10,293 nt of DNA from DASPFV01 sp035620975 (lineage in GTDB: Bacteria > Acidobacteriota > Vicinamibacteria > Vicinamibacterales > 2-12-FULL-66-21): assembly GCA_035620975.1 (NCBI GenBank), contig DASPFV010000070.1, positions 1 through 10,293 of the forward strand, read 5' to 3'. Positions 6,323 through 10,293 of the stretch are shown here, piece after piece. The translations under genes were made by a program, and so were the position numbers. The notes beneath the pieces are model-generated. The model had not been told where the DNA came from and searched no databases. It was given only the letters and a program-made list of their open reading frames with translations. How positions within the stretch are numbered: the first letter of the stretch is position 1; the number at the start of each line of letters is the position of its first letter.

Positions 6323-7519
6323 CTAGCGCGTCCGGCGTTCAGCAAACGGGAGCCCGACCGGGCGGTAGCCTGCCTTCGCGTACTCGGGGGCCCGGGGCAC
6401 GAACCGTTCGTCGAACCGCGGGTCCGGGGGATCGAAGATGTTCGTTTCCTTGCTGATCGTGCCCCGCAGGTCGTTGACGGCCCCATGGATGAACGAGCCG
6501 CTCACGCCCGAGCCGTCCATGACATCGAGCTCGTAGCGCGATCCCGGCGAGATGCCGCCGCCCAGCGTGTTCTGCCAGAAGATCGAATCGACGTAGGTGC
6601 TTCCAGCGCCGTTGTCGTCCACGCCGTTCCAGTTGTTCGTGAACGTGCAGCGGCTGACCGTGGCCCGGGAGCCTTCGAACACGGTCAGGGCGCCCGAGCC
6701 GTGCTCGGCCCGGTATTCGGCGCCGCCGAGCATGCCGACGTAGTCCACGCCCATGTTGGCCAGGTTTTCCACGAACAGGCAGTTCTCGATCGTCGCCCGG
6801 CTGCCGTGCAGCAGATCGACTGCGGAGCCCGTGATCTGCGTGCGGTTGTCGCGGAAGATGCAGTGCCGGAACAGCGCCGAGTCCTGCACCTGCCCGAGGT
6901 GCTCCACGGAGACGCCGCCCCCGCAGGGGCTCGTGTAGTTGTCGTACACCTCGACGTGCTCGATGGTCGGATACGAGCGCGCATACACCTTGATCCCGCC
7001 GCCGTCGGCATAGAAGAACGGCGTCTTCCTGATATCATCCGACTCGATCGGCGATTTGTCGCCCGTTCCGGTCGTGAAATTCCTTGCTCCCGTCACTTTG
7101 AAGCCGCGCAGCACCGTCTTCCGGGACACGCCGTCCCCGAAGTAGACGACATGGTTCACGACGGCAGGGAAGCTCGGCGCCTTCGCGTCGGCCACCTCCG
7201 GGTTCGCGGCCGTGAGGACCACGTCGCCCGCGGCCTCCAGCGTGATGCCGTCGTGCCGCGCGTTGAACCAGATGAGCGCCTGGCCGCGGGCCGGGGGACG
7301 GTAGGTTCCGCCGTGCACGTACACAGTCTTGTTCACGGGATCCTTCGCCGCCGCTTCGAGCGCGTCCTGAATCCGCCCACCCGGGTGCACGTGCCAGGTT
7401 GCGGTGGCGCGGTCGAAGCGCACGCTCTGGGATGGCCCCGAGTCCTGTGAGCGGGCAGCGCCGCGGCCCGGCAGCACCGGAGCGGCGAGCAGGAGCTGGA
7501 GAAAGGTCCGGCGGCGCAT
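6323..7519 (-). CDS. Tat-exported right-handed parallel beta-helix protein
   Basis: About 398 residues. The N-terminus MRRRTFLQLLLAAP is a twin-arginine signal (RR-T-F-L before a hydrophobic core), so the protein is probably exported folded. An opening segment, HPGGRIQDALEAAAK then KTVYVHGGTYR, matches the N-terminal cap of pectate-lyase-like and DUF1565-type beta-helix proteins. Coils follow, such as DGITLEAAGDVVL, PTIEHVEVYDNYT, DSALFRHCIFRDNR, ATIENCLFVENLA and ATVSRCTFTNNWNGV: parallel beta-helix strands with Asn-rich turns. No lyase or hydrolase catalytic set is evident, so carbohydrate binding or degradation is only a guess. I start at the ATG (7517-7519) that begins the Tat motif. The open frame extends to 7753, but that part is not signal-like and overlaps the kinase gene. 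No clear Shine-Dalgarno. It converges on the CRTAC1 operon with a 26-bp gap and is divergent from the kinase gene. Confidence 0.87.
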   Translation of the reverse strand: MRRRTFLQLLLAAPVLPGRGAARSQDSGPSQSVRFDRATATWHVHPGGRIQDALEAAAKDPVNKTVYVHGGTYRPPARGQALIWFNARHDGITLEAAGDVVLTAANPEVADAKAPSFPAVVNHVVYFGDGVSRKTVLRGFKVTGARNFTTGTGDKSPIESDDIRKTPFFYADGGGIKVYARSYPTIEHVEVYDNYTSPCGGGVSVEHLGQVQDSALFRHCIFRDNRTQITGSAVDLLHGSRATIENCLFVENLANMGVDYVGMLGGAEYRAEHGSGALTVFEGSRATVSRCTFTNNWNGVDDNGAGSTYVDSIFWQNTLGGGISPGSRYELDVMDGSGVSGSFIHGAVNDLRGTISKETNIFDPPDPRFDERFVPRAPEYAKAGYRPVGLPFAERRTR

Positions 7520-7664
7520 CGGACGGATCGTAACCGATGGAACAGGGGAAATGGGGAGTGGTGAGGCTCGTCGAGGCCAGAACCTGTCGAATGCCGGTCG
7601 ATTTATGGGATGCTGTAGGCCTGCGTCATCCGAATAGACAAGTCCGGCCTGCGCGGAGGTCCAT
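7520..7664. promoter_or_regulatory. Divergent intergenic region between the beta-helix and kinase genes
   Basis: These 145 bp must hold promoters for both divergent genes. I found no convincing -35/-10 pair on either strand. The sequence GTCGA occurs three times (7570-7574, 7586-7590, 7597-7601), too short to call an operator. On the plus strand GGAGGT (7655-7660) is a strong Shine-Dalgarno four bases before the kinase ATG (7665). The beta-helix start has no comparable site. Confidence 0.5.
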
Positions 7665-9020
7665 ATGCGGTTCAGGACGTGGCCCGTCGTGGCGATCGGG
7701 GTCGGCAGTCTCGTGCTGCTCATCGTCGTCTCGATGCTGGCGGCGTCCCGCAAGGTGCAGTCGATCTACGTCCAGCTCGACCAGCGCAACACGCACCACC
7801 GGGACGTGGACCTCAAACTCCGGCGGCTGCGCTCGGACGTGAACCTCTCGGGGATCTTCGTACGCGACTATCTCCTCGACGTGGCGCGCGAGCAGGCGCC
7901 CGAGTCTCGCAGGCAGCTGGCCGAGTTCCGACGGGCGAACATAGCCACGCTGGTGGAGCTCGAGCCGCTGCTCGAGCGGAACGATCAGTTCCAGCGGCTC
8001 CAGTTGAGGCTCGACGAGTACTGGCAGGCGCTGGACCCGCTCTTCGAGTGGTCCCCCGCCGAGATCTCGCGCAGCGCGAGCTTCCTTCGGAAGGAAGTCG
8101 TGCCCCGTCGGGAAGCGGCGCTGACAATCGCGCGCGAGATCGAGGAGATCAACAACGCCTACCTCGCCGAGGAGCGCGAAGAGGTCGCGAGGCAGCACGC
8201 GACGCTGCTCGGCGACCTGCGGAGGCTCCTCTGGCAGACCGTGCTGCTCGGTCTGGCGGTCGCCGCCGTCGTCGTCGTCCGGCTCGGCGTGCTCGAGCGG
8301 CGATCGGCGAACGAACGGATGATCGCCGAGGACGCCGAGCGACAGATGCGCCAGCTCTCGCAGCAGCTCGTCGCCGCACAGGAGGAGGAGCGCAAACACC
8401 TGTCGCGCGAGCTGCACGACCATGTCGCGCAGGTGCTCACCGGCCTTCGCATGGAGCTGGGGCGGATCGAACGGATGCCGGCCCCGGCGGACGGCCGGCT
8501 GGGGCCCGCCGTCGCGGAGTGCAAGCAGCTGATCGACGATCTGTTCAGCACGGTGCGGAACCTGTCGCTGGGCCTCCGGCCGAGCATGCTGGACGATCTC
8601 GGACTCCAGGCAGCGCTGGAATGGCACGTGCGGGACTTCCTGAAACGCTACGACATCGGAGTCGAGCTGACGATGCGAGGCAATCTCGACCGCCTGCCGG
8701 AGCGGCACCGCACCTGCGTGTACCGCGTCGTGCAGGAAGCCCTGACGAACTGCGTCCGCCACGCGCGCGCGCGCAGCATCCACATCGCCGTGACCGCCGC
8801 GGACGCTCAGCTGCAGGTGGGGGTGATTGACGACGGCGTCGGCTTCGATCCGACGGCGCGCCGGAACGGTCTCGGGCTGCGGGGAATCGAGGAGCGCGTG
8901 CGCGAGCTCGACGGCACGATGAGCATCGGGCCGGATGCCCGCGGCGGGACGCGGCTGGCGATCACGCTCCCGATGTCGCCCCGGATCCAGGAGGTGCCGC
9001 GTGCGCGTGCTGCTGGCTGA
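7665..9020 (+). CDS. Membrane sensor histidine kinase, NarL/DesK type (HisKA_3)
   Basis: 451 residues. Two membrane segments (about 7-26 and 189-207) flank a periplasmic domain of about 160 residues. That domain is almost entirely helical and charged, resembling a four-helix-bundle sensor of the 4HB_MCP or CHASE3 kind. After the second membrane segment a coiled coil (about 210-245) leads straight into the HisKA_3 dimerisation helix, where EEERKHLSRELHDHVAQVL places the phosphorylated histidine at 251. No distinct HAMP domain is visible. The ATPase domain shows the N box at 357-366 (QEALTNCVRH, N362), the G1 box IDDGVGFDP (388-396) and the G2 box NGLGLRGIEERV (from 401). It should autophosphorylate and pass phosphate to the regulator whose start it overlaps by 20 bases. 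The signal is unknown. ATG start with a strong Shine-Dalgarno. Confidence 0.94.
   Translation: MRFRTWPVVAIGVGSLVLLIVVSMLAASRKVQSIYVQLDQRNTHHRDVDLKLRRLRSDVNLSGIFVRDYLLDVAREQAPESRRQLAEFRRANIATLVELEPLLERNDQFQRLQLRLDEYWQALDPLFEWSPAEISRSASFLRKEVVPRREAALTIAREIEEINNAYLAEEREEVARQHATLLGDLRRLLWQTVLLGLAVAAVVVVRLGVLERRSANERMIAEDAERQMRQLSQQLVAAQEEERKHLSRELHDHVAQVLTGLRMELGRIERMPAPADGRLGPAVAECKQLIDDLFSTVRNLSLGLRPSMLDDLGLQAALEWHVRDFLKRYDIGVELTMRGNLDRLPERHRTCVYRVVQEALTNCVRHARARSIHIAVTAADAQLQVGVIDDGVGFDPTARRNGLGLRGIEERVRELDGTMSIGPDARGGTRLAITLPMSPRIQEVPRARAAG
8989..8994 (+). promoter_or_regulatory. Strong Shine-Dalgarno fixing the response-regulator start
   Basis: AGGAGG lies six bases before GTG 9001, within the end of the kinase gene. 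It decides the start: the frame extends upstream to 8935, but translation from 9001 begins exactly at the receiver fold (MRVLLADDHG). Confidence 0.8.
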
Positions 9021-9639
9021 CGACCACGGCATCGTCCGACGCGGGCTCCGCGGCCTCCTGGAAGGCGCCGGCTTCTCGGTCGTGGCCGAAGCGGGCGATG
9101 GCCTCGAGGCTGTGCGGCTCTGTGAGGAACTGCGGCCCGATGTCATCATCGTCGACATCGGGATGCCGAAGCTGAACGGGATCGAGGTGGCCGCCCGGGC
9201 GCAGAGGCTCGATCCGCCGCCCGGCGTGATCATCCTGAGCGTCCACGGTGACGAGTCCTACATCATCCGCGCGCTGTCGGCCGGGGCACGCGCGTACCTG
9301 CTGAAGAGCGCAACGGACGAGGATCTCATCCCCGCCGTCCGGGCGGTCGGTGCCGGCAAGCCGTTCTTCAGCCCGGCCGTCACCGCAGTGCTCGTCGAGG
9401 ACTACGTCCGTCGGCTCCAGCAGCGGGGGCTCACCGACTCCTATCACCTGCTGACGGATCGCGAGAAGGAAGTGCTCCAGCTGCTGGCGGAAGGACGCTC
9501 GAACAAGGAGGTCGCGACGCTGCTCGACGTCGGGTTGTCGACGGTCGAGACCCACCGCGCGAACCTGATGCAGAAGCTCAACCTGCACAACACCGCCGAA
9601 ATCGTGCTCTACGCGGTGCGCAAAGGCATCATTGTCTGA
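9001..9639 (+). CDS. Response regulator, NarL/FixJ family (receiver plus LuxR-type HTH)
   Basis: 212 residues. The receiver domain has the acidic pair D7-D8, phospho-acceptor D52 (VIIVDIGMP), switch residue S80 (IILSVHG) and K102 (YLLKSA), so all conserved catalytic positions are present. A short linker leads to a LuxR-type C-terminal DNA-binding domain at about 148-212 (LTDREKEVLQLLAEG, SNKEVATLL, STVETHRANLMQKL). Length is normal for the family. It overlaps the 3' end of the kinase gene by 20 bases and is certainly its cognate partner in the usual arrangement. Targets are unknown; the divergent beta-helix gene is the nearest candidate. A hairpin follows 18 bases after the stop. Confidence 0.95.
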   Translation: MRVLLADDHGIVRRGLRGLLEGAGFSVVAEAGDGLEAVRLCEELRPDVIIVDIGMPKLNGIEVAARAQRLDPPPGVIILSVHGDESYIIRALSAGARAYLLKSATDEDLIPAVRAVGAGKPFFSPAVTAVLVEDYVRRLQQRGLTDSYHLLTDREKEVLQLLAEGRSNKEVATLLDVGLSTVETHRANLMQKLNLHNTAEIVLYAVRKGIIV

Positions 9640-10084
9640 GAGGGAAGCGGCTGGAGGCTCAGGGTCCGAGCCCTGGGTCAGGGTTCCCGGAGGGAGCAGC
9701 GAGAACGGCGGCTGCACACAAAAAGATGAAGGGACCGCCCGCGGCCTCTCGCAGCGACAAGGTCTGAGGCGGCGGCAAGCGCGGCATCCAGACCAGTGGC
9801 AGGTGGTTCAACGCGAGGCGCTGACGATCCCGTTCGACAAGAGAATGCCGGATCGCGGCCGGTTTGACCATCCGGCAGAGTCCCGAGCGCGCGCGGGAAA
9901 GCTACGGGGGGGTATGGGTATCAGTCCGGCAGCCCGCGCGCCGGAGCTGGTCTGTACCGCAGAACAGGTGATGGCTGGCGGGCCTCAGGGATATCCCTAT
10001 CAGGCGGACGGGGGAGGAGGCACCGGCCGGCGATCCGCGTTGCGCCGGCTGCAGCAAGCCCGTGGCCGCCGCCGACGCGCTGCT
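9640..10084. other. Gene-free segment with several inverted repeats
   Basis: No credible coding region lies between the response-regulator stop and the esterase stop. Several inverted repeats are present: TGCCGGAT (9846-9853) with ATCCGGCA (9870-9877); GCGCGCGGG (9889-9897) with CCCGCGCGC (9933-9941); and the perfect palindrome GGGATATCCC (9988-9997). A G-rich run (9905-9918) lies in the loop of the second pair. It could be a structured non-coding RNA, regulatory DNA or decayed sequence. I recognise no RNA family. Confidence 0.4.
9658..9677 (+). terminator. Hairpin after the response regulator, weak terminator candidate
   Basis: CTCAGGG (9658-9664) pairs with CCCTGGG (9671-9677), including one G-U pair, around a six-base loop. 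It lies 18 bases after the stop codon. No T-run follows, so intrinsic termination is doubtful. It may act as an mRNA 3'-end stabiliser. Confidence 0.3.
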
Positions 10085-10293
10085 TCACTGCCGCTTGCGC
10101 TGCTCCTCCATGAACACGTCGAGCGCCTCGTAGCGCGGGCGCCGCTCGTCCGCCGCGTCTCGAATCGTCTGGTCCAGGTGCAACACGCGGCCGCCGTTGT
10201 CGTAGCGCGGCCACGTCGGCAGGCCGGCGCCGTTCGGATCCCCCGAGCGTGCGAAATTGGTCCAATAGGTCATCATCGCGTCCGACAGCCTGC
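10085..10293 (-). CDS. Type-B carboxylesterase (C-terminal part, runs off the window)
   Basis: Only the last 68 full codons are in the window; the gene continues beyond the right edge. The segment LSDAMMTYWTNFARSGDPN followed by GLPTWPRYD is the conserved C-terminal motif of the carboxylesterase/lipase (para-nitrobenzyl esterase, COesterase) family, where it closes the alpha/beta-hydrolase domain after the catalytic histidine. The histidine, serine and acid residues all lie outside the window. The protein ends EEQRKRQ with TGA at 10085-10087. The ATG codons at 10271-10276 are internal, because family sequence continues upstream of them. Members hydrolyse ester bonds and are often secreted; substrate unknown. 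The gene faces the two-component genes (convergent), separated by the gene-free segment. Confidence 0.88.
   Translation of the reverse strand, partial: RLSDAMMTYWTNFARSGDPNGAGLPTWPRYDNGGRVLHLDQTIRDAADERRPRYEALDVFMEEQRKRQ

Noticed and set aside
5513..7450. 645-codon plus-strand open frame crossing the convergent junction at 6297-6322
   Set aside because: It spans two well-supported genes in the wrong frame or strand, and its translation is compositionally biased.
7626..9233. 535-codon minus-strand open frame opposite the kinase and regulator
   Set aside because: Antisense shadow of genes with complete kinase and receiver motifs.

Overview
The window is high-GC bacterial chromosome. It is probably from an Acidobacteriota-type genome. 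That is an inference from gene content: exported TPR and CRTAC1/UnbV proteins in tandem, beta-helix proteins, and a NarL-type two-component pair. No rRNA or universal marker gene is present to fix the taxonomy. I see no insertion sequence, CRISPR array, transposase or integrase.

Layout. Positions 1-545 hold no intact gene, but they contain a frameshifted remnant of a right-handed beta-helix protein on the minus strand (about 74-222) and a stretch resembling the anticodon and D arms of tRNA-Cys (about 370-406). Next come two minus-strand tRNA genes, tRNA-Cys(GCA) and tRNA-Gly(GCC), both with encoded CCA. A plausible sigma70-type promoter lies upstream of the Gly gene. A cluster of mutually exclusive inverted repeats (939-1007) and a possible terminator separate the tRNAs from a minus-strand YraN/UPF0102 gene.

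Divergent from yraN is a tightly packed plus-strand operon, 1619-6296: an exported TPR protein followed by two exported seven-repeat FG-GAP/VCBS proteins ending in ASPIC/UnbV domains (CRTAC1 family). Both junctions are 4-base GTGA overlaps with a Shine-Dalgarno 5 bases upstream, so the three products are probably made together and act outside the cytoplasm.

Convergent to that operon, 26 bp away, is a Tat-signal right-handed beta-helix protein (6323-7519, minus). Divergent from it is a two-component system: a membrane HisKA_3 (NarL/DesK-type) sensor kinase overlapping by 20 bases a NarL/LuxR-type response regulator that starts at a GTG with a strong Shine-Dalgarno. About 445 bp without a gene follows, rich in inverted repeats. 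The window ends inside the 3' part of a minus-strand type-B carboxylesterase gene.

How the parts may work together (inference): the kinase/regulator pair is a candidate local regulator of the beta-helix gene and perhaps of the exported TPR/propeller operon. Only gene order supports this; no shared operator was recognised. The most interesting items are the three-gene exported TPR-propeller-propeller operon, the beta-helix remnant with its tRNA-Cys-like neighbour, and the competing inverted repeats between yraN and tRNA-Gly.
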